From the NCBI RefSeq assembly GCF_000389965.1, contig NC_021191.1, forward strand, positions 2,543,501-2,607,500: 64,000 nt of DNA, written 5' to 3'. Source of the stretch: Actinoplanes sp. N902-109 (GTDB taxonomy: Bacteria > Actinomycetota > Actinomycetes > Mycobacteriales > Micromonosporaceae). Under the pieces are notes generated by a model. That model saw only the letters and a program-made list of their open reading frames with translations. It had not been told where the DNA came from and did not search any database. This document shows, piece by piece, positions 7,865 to 15,143 of this stretch (positions are counted from its first letter, which is position 1; every line of letters starts with the position of its first letter). Made by a program: the position numbers and the translations under genes.

Positions 7865-8457
7865 CCGATCGGCGAGGTCCCGGCACCCGCCTGACCGGCT
7901 GGCGGAGGCGTGGCGGAAGCGGCCCGATCCGCCGGGTGTAGCGGCGTACCGGGACCGGTCTGGCCGGCCGGTGGCGGCGCGGCGGAAGCGGCTCGATCCG
8001 CCGGGCGTGGCGGCGTACCGGGACCGGTCTGGCCGGTCGGTGGCGGCGTGGCGGAAGCGGCTCGATCCGCCGGGCGTGGCGGCATGCCGGGACCGGCCTG
8101 GCCGGTCGGTGGCGGCGTGGCGGAAGCGGCTCGATCCGCCGGGCGTGGCGGCGTACCGGGGGACAGGCGCGAGGCGCTGATCACCAGCAGGACCACCGTG
8201 GCGAACAGGGCGGCGATGGTCAGCAGGGGGAGCACGGAATGCTCGCCGGTGAGCTCGCTGACCGCGCGGGTCAGGAAGCTGACGCCGAAGCAGGCTTCCG
8301 TCGCGGCGAGCAGGCGCGGATGCGGCACCCGCCGGCCGAACAGCCGCACGTGCTGCGGGTACGCGCGGTAGCGGGCGAGCACGACGGCCGTGAGGGTGAA
8401 GGCGGCCACCGCGAAGAGCGTGAGGAACGCCAGGAACACCGCGTCGGTCGTCGACAT
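7675..8457 (-). CDS. Membrane protein with tandem-repeat Pro-rich C-terminal tail
   Basis: Residues 1-100 contain about three membrane helices (AVFLAFLTLFAVAAFTLTAVVL; ATEACFGVSFLTRAVSEL; LLTIAALFATVVLLVISA). The rest is a cytoplasmic or extracellular low-complexity tail. The tail begins with four near-identical 23-residue units (GTPPRPADRAASATPPPTGQ followed by AGP or a variant) and ends in Gly/Ser-rich sequence. ATG at 8457 is used; a GTG three codons earlier (8466) is equally possible. Function unknown. The last 190 bp face a possible antisense ORF. Confidence 0.6.
   Translation of the reverse strand: MSTTDAVFLAFLTLFAVAAFTLTAVVLARYRAYPQHVRLFGRRVPHPRLLAATEACFGVSFLTRAVSELTGEHSVLPLLTIAALFATVVLLVISASRLSPGTPPRPADRAASATPPPTGQAGPGMPPRPADRAASATPPPTGQTGPGTPPRPADRAASAAPPPAGQTGPGTPLHPADRAASATPPPAGQAGAGTSPIGQAGSGTAPGSSSGAASGSVNGMLPGSSGPGIGSTGAGGNVSGVSGESSPGSSGTGSPGSMGG
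7882..8157 (-). repeat. Four tandem 69-bp in-frame repeats
   Basis: Four copies of a 69-bp unit (23 codons, PRPADRAASATPPP core) lie head to tail within the membrane-protein gene with only a few substitutions between copies, indicating recent expansion. Confidence 0.85.
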
Positions 8458-8511
8458 GGACGCCACGATAGCGGCCAGGCAGATCGCCTGGCCGCTGTCG
8501 CGCTGTACGGC

Positions 8512-8781
8512 TCAGTTCTCGCGGACGACGGCTTCCGCGACGCGGCGCAGTTCGCGCTGGTCGGGAACGAAACCGTCGGCGATGTCGTGGTGCAGCGCCG
8601 CCTTGGTCTCGTCGAGAATCTCGGTGGCGACCTGCTCGACCGGCTCGCCGGAGTAGTCGTGCGAGACCTTTTCGGTGGCGACCTTCATCGCTGAGGTCAG
8701 CTGCTGCTCGAGCGGTCGGCGGAGCTTTTCCTCGACCGGGCCGAGGCTGCTCGGGTCCAGAGTGACGTGTGGCTCGACCAT
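8512..8781 (-). CDS. Small helical protein, unknown function
   Basis: The 89-residue protein starts at ATG 8781 behind a good ribosome-binding site (AGGGGTC, 7 nt spacing). It is rich in charged and Leu/Val/Ala residues and predicted to be entirely alpha-helical (VEEKLRRPLEQQLTSAMK, VEQVATEILDETKAAL, RELRRVAEAVVREN). No enzymatic motif or membrane segment is seen. A small helical-bundle adaptor is plausible, but I recognise no family with confidence. Confidence 0.7.
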   Translation of the reverse strand: MVEPHVTLDPSSLGPVEEKLRRPLEQQLTSAMKVATEKVSHDYSGEPVEQVATEILDETKAALHHDIADGFVPDQRELRRVAEAVVREN

Positions 8782-8854
8782 GTGTTGACCCCTATGTGGT
8801 GGCTGACGGCGCGTCGCTGATACCCATGGTGCCCGGGCCGTCAAACCGGCGCGA

Positions 8855-9433
8855 TCATCCCCTGCCCCGTTTGAGTTCGAAGAAGGTGCGGCTGCGCGCC
8901 AGCGGGACAGTCGCGTCCCAGATGGCCAGGGCTTCCTCGCGATCCGGGACCTCGCCGATGACCGGCCCGTGCAGGCCGCGCTCGGCCCCCTCGATCAGCA
9001 GCACCGGCGAGCCGATGTCCGGGCCGGCCGAGCCGAAGGCCAGTTCGTGCGACTCGCGCACGGCGTCGTCCCAGGAGGCGTCGTCGAGCGTGGTCTTGGG
9101 GTCGGTGAGACCGGCGGCCTCGGCGGCGGCCAGCACGATGTCGTCGTCGAGCGGCGTACCGGCTTCGAACGTACGGGTGCCGAGCTCGGTGTAGAAGGCC
9201 GCGATGTCGGCGTCGCGCTGGTCGGCCCTCAGCGCCTCGACCAGCCGCAGCGCCCGGCTGGACGCCGCCATCATGGGTTTGTACTGCTCGGGGGTGTTGT
9301 CGCCGTTGAGGATGGACAGGCTGAACGCTCGCCAGTGCACGGTGATGCCGCGTTCGGCCGCCACGCTGACCAGCCACCGCGAGGTGCTCCAGGTGAACGG
9401 GCAGGCGGGGTCGAAGAAGTAAGTGGCCTCCAT
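8855..9433 (-). CDS. DsbA-family thioredoxin-fold protein (Rv2466c-like nitroreductase family)
   Basis: The 192-residue protein resembles the mycothiol-dependent nitroreductase Rv2466c group: an N-terminal FDPACPFTWSTSRWL with the redox Cys, then VHWRAFSLSILN, helical insertion and a C-terminal thioredoxin strand GSPVLLIEG. In Rv2466c the active site is CPWC. Here it is C-P-F-T, so the resolving Cys is absent and only a monothiol mechanism, for example with mycothiol, would be possible. The start is ATG 9433. Neighbours give no pathway hint. Confidence 0.82.
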   Translation of the reverse strand: MEATYFFDPACPFTWSTSRWLVSVAAERGITVHWRAFSLSILNGDNTPEQYKPMMAASSRALRLVEALRADQRDADIAAFYTELGTRTFEAGTPLDDDIVLAAAEAAGLTDPKTTLDDASWDDAVRESHELAFGSAGPDIGSPVLLIEGAERGLHGPVIGEVPDREEALAIWDATVPLARSRTFFELKRGRG

Positions 9434-9533
9434 GGCACCGATCTTATGCCGACGCTCCCGAACAAGATCACGCTGCGCTCACTTCCCACTGCGTTTCGTG
9501 TTTGTTTCCGGATAGGGTGGGGCATCGTGACCT

Positions 9534-9551
9534 TAGTGATGTAGATCACTA
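9534..9551. promoter_or_regulatory. Palindrome upstream of lpqY
   Basis: TAGTGAT-GTAG-ATCACTA is a perfect 7-bp-arm inverted repeat 12 bp before the lpqY start codon, ending just before the GGGGAGGG ribosome-binding site. It is suited to repressor binding over the transcription start; the LacI protein at 15144 is one candidate, unproven. Confidence 0.5.
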
Positions 9552-9563
9552 TGGGGAGGGTCT

Positions 9564-10817
9564 ATGCATAGGAAAAAGCTGCTCGCGGCGGGTGCTGCCC
9601 TGGCCCTGATTGCTCCGCTGACCGGTTGCGGCTCCGCCGACGAGGGTGGGACCCCGACGCTGAATCTCTACCAGTTCCCGGTGGAGAAGATGCAGACGGT
9701 CATCGACAACTGCAATCAAGCCGCGGCCGGACGCTACAAGATCGTGTATCAGGTGCTGCCCCGGGCCGCCGACGATCAGCGGGTCCAGATGGTGCGGCGA
9801 CTGGCCGCCGAGGACGACAGCATCGACATTCTTGGCCTCGATGTGACGTGGACCCAGGAATTCGCCAGCGCGAAGTGGATCCGCGAGTTCACCGGGGCCG
9901 ACCGGGCCGAGATCGAAAAAGGCACGCTGGCCGGGCCGCTGGCGTCGGCCACCTACAACAACAAGCTGTACGCCGCGCCGAACAACACCAACGTGCAGCT
10001 GCTCTGGTACCGCAAGGATCTGGTCCCCGCGCCGCCCAAGACGTGGAACGAGCTGATCGACGCGGCCCTGCAGCTCAAGGCGCAGGGCAAGCCGTACCAG
10101 GTGCTCACCATGGGTGCCCAGTACGAGGGCCTGGTGGTGCTGTTCAACAACCTCGTGGCCAGTGCGGGCGGGCACGTGGTCAGCGATGACGGCAAGACCG
10201 CCGTGATGGATCAGGGCACTGTCACGGCGTTGCAGGTCATGCAGCGGTTTGCCACCGCGGGCGTGACCAGTCCGTCGTTCTCCAACTCCATCGAGGACGA
10301 CGTGCGGCTGGCGTTCCAGTCCGGCGCCGGGGCGTTCCAGCTCAACTGGCCGTACGTGTACTCGTCGATGCAGAGCGACGCACCGGAGCTGGCCAAGAAC
10401 GTGACCTGGGCGCGGTACCCGGCGATCGACCCCGGTACGCCGAGCCGGGTCACCATCGGCGGCTCCAACCTGGCCGTCAGCTCGTACAGCAAGCACCCGG
10501 ATCTTGCGGTTGACGCGGTGAAGTGCCTGCGCAACGCGGACAGCCAGAAGTTCCTGGCGATCAACGCCGGACAGCCGCCCAGCCTGGAGGCGGTCTACGA
10601 CGATCCCGAGATGGCCAAGGCGTACCCGATGAAGGAGGCGATCCTCGACGAGCTCAAGGATGCGGCGCCCCGGCCACTGACCCCGGCCTATCAAAACGTG
10701 TCCACCGTGGTGGCGGCCCGGCTCTCGCCGCCCGCGTCGATCAACCCGCAGTCGACCGCGACGGATCTGAAGCGGGCCATCCAGGACGCCATCGACTCCA
10801 AGGGGGTCCTCCCGTGA
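9564..10817 (+). CDS. lpqY: Trehalose ABC transporter substrate-binding lipoprotein LpqY
   Basis: The 417-residue protein has a lipoprotein signal (LAAGAALALIAPLTGC, lipobox LTGC) and a family-1 solute-binding fold. Several segments match mycobacterial LpqY closely as I remember it: CNQ..AGRY.I, LPR...DQR.QM.RRL, ILGLDVTWT.EFA, NTNVQLLWYRKDLV, LNWPYVYSSM, TIGGSNLAVSS and the C-terminal DL.RAI..AI.S.GVLP. LpqY captures trehalose outside the membrane for SugA-SugB-SugC. It is the first gene of a complete lpqY-sugABC operon and its stop overlaps the sugA start. A perfect palindrome precedes it. The exact sugar specificity is inferred from family. Confidence 0.9.
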   Translation: MHRKKLLAAGAALALIAPLTGCGSADEGGTPTLNLYQFPVEKMQTVIDNCNQAAAGRYKIVYQVLPRAADDQRVQMVRRLAAEDDSIDILGLDVTWTQEFASAKWIREFTGADRAEIEKGTLAGPLASATYNNKLYAAPNNTNVQLLWYRKDLVPAPPKTWNELIDAALQLKAQGKPYQVLTMGAQYEGLVVLFNNLVASAGGHVVSDDGKTAVMDQGTVTALQVMQRFATAGVTSPSFSNSIEDDVRLAFQSGAGAFQLNWPYVYSSMQSDAPELAKNVTWARYPAIDPGTPSRVTIGGSNLAVSSYSKHPDLAVDAVKCLRNADSQKFLAINAGQPPSLEAVYDDPEMAKAYPMKEAILDELKDAAPRPLTPAYQNVSTVVAARLSPPASINPQSTATDLKRAIQDAIDSKGVLP

Positions 10818-11803
10818 GCATCAGTTCCACCACCCCGGGCTCGGCGGCGACCAGCGAGCAGACCGCCGAGCAGACCCGGCAGAGCCGCACCGGCACCCGG
10901 CGCCACCGCAAGGCCCCGCTGAGCGAGGGCAAGCGGCAGGAACGCCGGCTCGGCTGGCTGCTCTGCGCGCCGGCCGCACTGGTCATGGTGGTCGTGACCG
11001 CCTATCCGATCCTGTACTCCTTCTGGTTGTCGTTGCAGCGGTACGACCTGCGGTTTCCCGACGAGCGGCAGTTCGTGTGGTTCCAGAACTACGTGACCGT
11101 GCTGTCCAACGGTTACTGGTGGACCGCCTTCGGGGTGACGATGCTGATCACCCTGGTGTCGGTCGTGGTCGAGCTGGTGCTCGGCATGGGGCTGGCGTTG
11201 ATCATGCACCGCACCCTGATCGGCCGGGGGCTGGTGCGCACCTCGGCGCTGATCCCGTACGGCATCGTGACGGTCGTCGCGGCGTTCAGCTGGCGGTATG
11301 CCTGGACGCCGGGCACCGGCTATCTGGCAAACCTGGTCAGCCCGGACGGGGCCCCGCTGACCGAGCGGGCCAGCGCACTGTCGATCATCATCCTGGCCGA
11401 GATCTGGAAGACCACGCCGTTCATGGCCCTGCTGTTGATGGCCGGGCTGGCGCTCGTACCCGACGACCTGTTGAAAGCCGCGTCGATGGACGGCGCCACG
11501 TGGTGGCAGCGCTTCACGAAGGTGATGCTGCCGGTGATGAAGCCGGCGATCCTGGTGGCGCTGCTGTTCCGCACGCTCGACGCGCTGCGCGTCTTCGACA
11601 ACATCTACGTCCTGACCGCCGGCGCCAACGAGACGTCGTCGGTGTCGATGATCGCCTACAACAACCTGATCCGAGGGCTGAACCTCGGCATCGGCTCGAC
11701 GATGTCGGTGCTGATCTTCATCACCGTGGCGATCATCGCGTTCATCTTCGTGAAGCTGTTCGGCACCGCCGCGCCCGGCAGCAGCGACGACGGGAGGCGC
11801 TGA
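10814..11803 (+). CDS. sugA: Trehalose ABC transporter permease SugA
   Basis: The 329-residue protein starts at GTG 10814, overlapping the lpqY stop by 4 nt (GTGA), indicating translational coupling. After a polar N-terminal extension (about 45 residues) there are six membrane helices. The permease coupling loop is visible as LLKAASMDGATWWQRFTKVM. It belongs to the MalF/SugA class of carbohydrate permeases. SugA and SugB form the membrane channel energised by SugC. Confidence 0.92.
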   Translation: MSISSTTPGSAATSEQTAEQTRQSRTGTRRHRKAPLSEGKRQERRLGWLLCAPAALVMVVVTAYPILYSFWLSLQRYDLRFPDERQFVWFQNYVTVLSNGYWWTAFGVTMLITLVSVVVELVLGMGLALIMHRTLIGRGLVRTSALIPYGIVTVVAAFSWRYAWTPGTGYLANLVSPDGAPLTERASALSIIILAEIWKTTPFMALLLMAGLALVPDDLLKAASMDGATWWQRFTKVMLPVMKPAILVALLFRTLDALRVFDNIYVLTAGANETSSVSMIAYNNLIRGLNLGIGSTMSVLIFITVAIIAFIFVKLFGTAAPGSSDDGRR

Positions 11804-12622
11804 ATGCCCGCGAAGCTCAAGTGGGGGATCCTGGACGCGATCGTCATCGTGTTCGCCCTGATCCCGGTGCTGTGGATCATGTCGCTGTCGTTCAAGACCA
11901 CGGCCACGCTCACCGACGGCAACTTCATCCCGCGCGAATGGACACTGGAGAACTACCGGACGATCTTCTCGACCGATCAGTTCGTCCGTGCGCTGATCAA
12001 TTCCATCGGCATCGCGCTGATCGCCACGCTGATCGCGGTGGTGCTGGGCACCATGGCCGCGTACGCGATCAGCCGGCTCGACTTCCCCGGCAAGGGCCTG
12101 CTCGTCGGCGTCTCGCTGCTGATCGCCATGTTCCCGCAGGTCTCGCTGGTGTCGCCGCTGTTCAACATCGAGCGCCAGACCGGCCTGTTCGACACCTGGC
12201 CCGGGCTGATCCTGCCGTACATCACCTTCGCCCTGCCGCTGGCCATCTACACGCTGTCGGCGTTCTTCAAGCAGATCCCATGGGATCTGGAGAAGGCGGC
12301 CAAGATGGACGGCGCCACCCAGGGCGAGGCGTTCCGCCGGGTGATCGCCCCACTGGCCGCGCCGGGCGTGTTCACCACCGCGATCCTGGTGTTCATCTTC
12401 TGCTGGAACGACTTCCTGTTCGCCATCTCGCTGACCTCGACCGAGCGGTCCCGCACGGTCCCGGTGGCGCTGTCGTTCTTCACCGGCGCCTCGCAGTTCG
12501 AGGACCCGACCGGCGCGATCTCCGCGGCCGCCGTGGTCATCACGATCCCGATCATCCTCTTCGTGCTGTTCTTCCAGAAGCGCATCGTCGCCGGGCTGAC
12601 CTCCGGCGCCGTGAAGGGCTAG
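11804..12622 (+). CDS. sugB: Trehalose ABC transporter permease SugB
   Basis: The 272-residue, six-helix permease of the MalG/SugB class starts at the ATG immediately after the sugA stop (TGAATG). The coupling motif is WDLEKAAKMDGATQGEAFRR, followed by the LAAPGVFTTAILVFIFCWND segment typical of the family. It is the second half of the transmembrane channel for the LpqY-delivered disaccharide. Six nt separate it from sugC. Confidence 0.92.
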   Translation: MPAKLKWGILDAIVIVFALIPVLWIMSLSFKTTATLTDGNFIPREWTLENYRTIFSTDQFVRALINSIGIALIATLIAVVLGTMAAYAISRLDFPGKGLLVGVSLLIAMFPQVSLVSPLFNIERQTGLFDTWPGLILPYITFALPLAIYTLSAFFKQIPWDLEKAAKMDGATQGEAFRRVIAPLAAPGVFTTAILVFIFCWNDFLFAISLTSTERSRTVPVALSFFTGASQFEDPTGAISAAAVVITIPIILFVLFFQKRIVAGLTSGAVKG

Positions 12623-12628
12623 GTTCCG

Positions 12629-13834
12629 ATGGCTGACATCGTTCTCGACAAGGTGACCAAGAGCTATCCCGACGGCACCACCGCCGTGCACGGCATCGAC
12701 CTGGAGATCGCCGACGGCGAGTTCATCATCCTGGTCGGCCCGTCCGGCTGCGGGAAGTCCACCACCCTCAACATGATCGCCGGCCTGGAGGACATCACCT
12801 CCGGTGAGCTGCGCATCGGCGGCGAGCGGGTCAACGACCGGGCGCCCAAGGACCGCGACATCGCGATGGTGTTCCAGTCCTACGCGCTCTATCCGAACAT
12901 GAGCGTGCGCGACAACATGGCTTTCCCGCTCAAGCTGGCCAAGCTGCCCAAGGCGGAGATCGACAAGAAGGTCGCCGAGGCGGCCAAGGTGCTCGAGCTG
13001 ACCGAATATCTTGACCGCAAACCGGCGAACCTGTCGGGCGGCCAGCGCCAGCGGGTGGCCATGGGCCGCGCCATCGTGCGCAACCCCAAGGCCTTCCTGA
13101 TGGACGAGCCGCTGTCGAACCTGGATGCCAAGCTGCGGGTGCAGATGCGGACCCAGGTCTCGCGACTGCAGAAGCAACTGGGCACGACCACCGTGTACGT
13201 CACCCACGACCAGACCGAGGCCATGACGCTGGGCGACCGGGTCGTGGTCATGCGCGCCGGGCACATCCAGCAGGTCGGCGACCCGCAGACGCTGTACGAC
13301 AACCCGGTCAACCTGTTCGTCGCCGGGTTCATCGGCTCGCCGTCGATGAACTTCCTGGCCGCCACCGTGGAGCGGAACCAGCTGCGGACGGCGCTCGGTG
13401 ACCTGCCGCTGGGCGACCGGCTGCAGCGCACCCTCGCCGGTGGCGACGCACCCCGGGAGCTGATCCTCGGCATCCGCCCCGAGCACTTCGAGGACGCCCG
13501 GCTGATCGACGAGACCCAGCTCGGGCGCGGCTTCGAGTTCAGCGCGCCGGTTGACCTCGTCGAGTCGATGGGCTCGGACAAGTACGTCTATCTCTCCCTG
13601 GAGACCGAGGCGGTCGCCTCCGACGACCTGCGGGAGCTCGCCGCCGACGCGGGCGGCGCGGACCTGCCGGACCAGAGCGGCCTGGTCACCCGGCTGTCGG
13701 CCGAGTCGCGGGTGCGCGAGGGTGCGGAAGCCCGGGTCTGGCTGAACCTGGAGAAGATCCATCTCTTCGATCCTTCGACCGGCCGGAACATGACGTTGCA
13801 GGAGGGCAGGGCGGCGGGGATCAGCGCGGGTTGA
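12629..13834 (+). CDS. sugC: Trehalose ABC transporter ATPase SugC (MsiK-type)
   Basis: The 401-residue protein is the nucleotide-binding subunit: Walker A GPSGCGKST (about residue 37), Q-loop VFQSYALYPNMSV, signature LSGGQRQRVAMGRA (about 136), Walker B FLMDEPLSNLDAKL and switch His in VYVTHDQTEA. A C-terminal TOBE/regulatory domain (about 240-401) contains GIRPEHFEDARL. A dedicated ATPase in this operon contrasts with streptomycetes, where one MsiK often serves several importers. The 3' end overlaps the convergent aldo/keto reductase by 14 bp. Confidence 0.93.
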   Translation: MADIVLDKVTKSYPDGTTAVHGIDLEIADGEFIILVGPSGCGKSTTLNMIAGLEDITSGELRIGGERVNDRAPKDRDIAMVFQSYALYPNMSVRDNMAFPLKLAKLPKAEIDKKVAEAAKVLELTEYLDRKPANLSGGQRQRVAMGRAIVRNPKAFLMDEPLSNLDAKLRVQMRTQVSRLQKQLGTTTVYVTHDQTEAMTLGDRVVVMRAGHIQQVGDPQTLYDNPVNLFVAGFIGSPSMNFLAATVERNQLRTALGDLPLGDRLQRTLAGGDAPRELILGIRPEHFEDARLIDETQLGRGFEFSAPVDLVESMGSDKYVYLSLETEAVASDDLRELAADAGGADLPDQSGLVTRLSAESRVREGAEARVWLNLEKIHLFDPSTGRNMTLQEGRAAGISAG

Positions 13835-14849
13835 TCTCCCGGCTGCGCTGGTCGACCCCGAGCGCGCCATAGGGGTAGTCGGGTGGCTGGGGGTCGCTGA
13901 CGGCATCGAGGGTCGCGGTCTCCGCCTCGTCGAGGTGGAGCTCCGCGGCCTTCAGGTTGACCTCCAGCTGCTCCACCGTGCGCGCGCCGAGAATCGTCGC
14001 CGTGACGCCGGGCCGCGCGGTGACCCAAGCCAGGGCGACCTCGGCCATGGACACCCCGCGCGTCTCGGCGATGCGCTGCACCGCGTCGATCACCGCCCAG
14101 GTCCGGTCGATGCCGCGCCGGTCCCAGGCCTCCATGCCCCGGCCCGGGTCCTCGCCGAGCCGGGTGGCGCCCTGCGGGCGCTGGTCGCGCCGGTATTTGC
14201 CGGACAGCCAGCCGCCGCCCAGCGGGCTCCACGGCAGCAGCCCGAGCCCGGCGTCCGCCGCGGCCGGCGCGATCTCCCACTCGATCTCGCGGACCAGCAG
14301 GCTGTATTGCGGCTGCAGCGTGACCGGTGCGGCCAGCCCCAACGCCCGAGCCAGGTGCACGGCCTTGGTCAGCTGCCAGCCCGTGAAGTTGGAGAAGCCG
14401 TAGTAGCGGATCTTGCCGGCCCGCACGAACCCGTCGAGCGTGCGCAGCGTCTCCTCCAGCGGCGTGACCGGGTCCCAGGAGTGCGCCTGGTAGAGGTCGA
14501 CGCTGTCCAGCCCGAGCCGGCGCAGCGAGTCGTCCAGCGCCCTGGTCAGGTGGCGGGCGGACAGGCCGAGACCGTTGGGCTCCGGCGCCATGCGGAAGCG
14601 GCCCTTGGTGGCCAGCACCACCCGGTCGGTGATGTCGGCCGGGCGGTCGGCGAACCAGCGGCCGATGATGCGTTCCGACTCGCCTCCCGCATAGACGTCC
14701 GCGGTGTCCACGAAGGTGCCGCCGGCCGCGACGAACCGGTCGAGCTGCGCGTGCGAGACCTCCTCGCTGGACTCCGCGCCGAAAGTCATGGTGCCAAGGC
14801 AAAGGGTTGAGACGGCGCATCCGCTGCGCCCGAGCGTTCGGATTTCCAT
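13821..14849 (-). CDS. Aldo/keto reductase
   Basis: The 342-residue protein is a TIM-barrel NADPH-dependent aldo/keto reductase. The family signature is LGRSGCAVSTLCLGTMTFG. The catalytic tetrad is visible as Asp/Tyr in FVDTADVYAGGESE, Lys in VLATKGRFRM and His in VDLYQAHSWDP; the NADPH pocket lies in GARTVEQLEVNLKA. The ATG at 14849 (MEIRTLGRSG) is chosen because the in-frame upstream extension reads through the operator and the neighbouring small gene. A divergent 58-codon gene and a 32-bp operator share its promoter region. The physiological substrate is unknown. Confidence 0.92.
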   Translation of the reverse strand: MEIRTLGRSGCAVSTLCLGTMTFGAESSEEVSHAQLDRFVAAGGTFVDTADVYAGGESERIIGRWFADRPADITDRVVLATKGRFRMAPEPNGLGLSARHLTRALDDSLRRLGLDSVDLYQAHSWDPVTPLEETLRTLDGFVRAGKIRYYGFSNFTGWQLTKAVHLARALGLAAPVTLQPQYSLLVREIEWEIAPAAADAGLGLLPWSPLGGGWLSGKYRRDQRPQGATRLGEDPGRGMEAWDRRGIDRTWAVIDAVQRIAETRGVSMAEVALAWVTARPGVTATILGARTVEQLEVNLKAAELHLDEAETATLDAVSDPQPPDYPYGALGVDQRSREINPR

Positions 14850-14874
14850 GGCTTCGAACCTACGCCCTGGCTTC

Positions 14875-14909
14875 TTGACCGGTACAGAGGGGTGCCGTAC
14901 TGTACCGGT
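14875..14909 (+). promoter_or_regulatory. Operator with 10-bp arms overlapping a predicted promoter
   Basis: ACCGGTACAG (14878-14887) and CTGTACCGGT (14900-14909) form a perfect inverted repeat separated by 12 bp. A plausible sigma-70-type promoter for the rightward gene overlaps it: TTGACC at 14875, 17-bp spacer, TACTGT at 14898. The arrangement suits a repressor or MerR-type activator acting on both the aldo/keto reductase and the small rightward gene. Confidence 0.6.
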
Positions 14910-14925
14910 ATAGAAAGGAGCTACG

Positions 14926-15102
14926 ATGAATCTCCCGTTCGCGATGATCAGCGCTGTCGAGTCCGTCCACGCCCAGTTCGACGCGGGTTCCGCGGGTGCA
15001 CCGGCAGAACCGGAGCCTGAACGGCCGCGCCGCTCCCGCACGGTCCGGGCCTCGGTCGCCCGCGGGCTCGTCCGTGCTGCCCAGGTGATCGCCCCGGCCT
15101 GA
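14926..15102 (+). CDS. Small protein of unknown function (58 residues)
   Basis: An ATG ORF follows a strong ribosome-binding site (GAAAGGAG, 6 nt spacing) and a promoter/operator at 14875-14909. The product starts MNLPFAMISAVESVHAQ and ends in a basic segment (RPRRSRTVRASVARGLVRAA). It has no Cys, no signal peptide and no membrane helix. No family recognised. The expression signals are the main reason to call it. Confidence 0.55.
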   Translation: MNLPFAMISAVESVHAQFDAGSAGAPAEPEPERPRRSRTVRASVARGLVRAAQVIAPA

Positions 15103-15143
15103 CGCGGCGCTATCGTTTACCCGCGACAGCGGGAGGCGATGAC

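Noticed and set aside
10691..13906. 1071-codon minus-strand ORF opposite sugA-sugB-sugC
   Set aside because: It is an artefact of strong GC3 bias on the plus strand: the translated product is His/Arg/Gln-rich low-complexity sequence with no domain, while the plus strand carries four textbook transporter genes.
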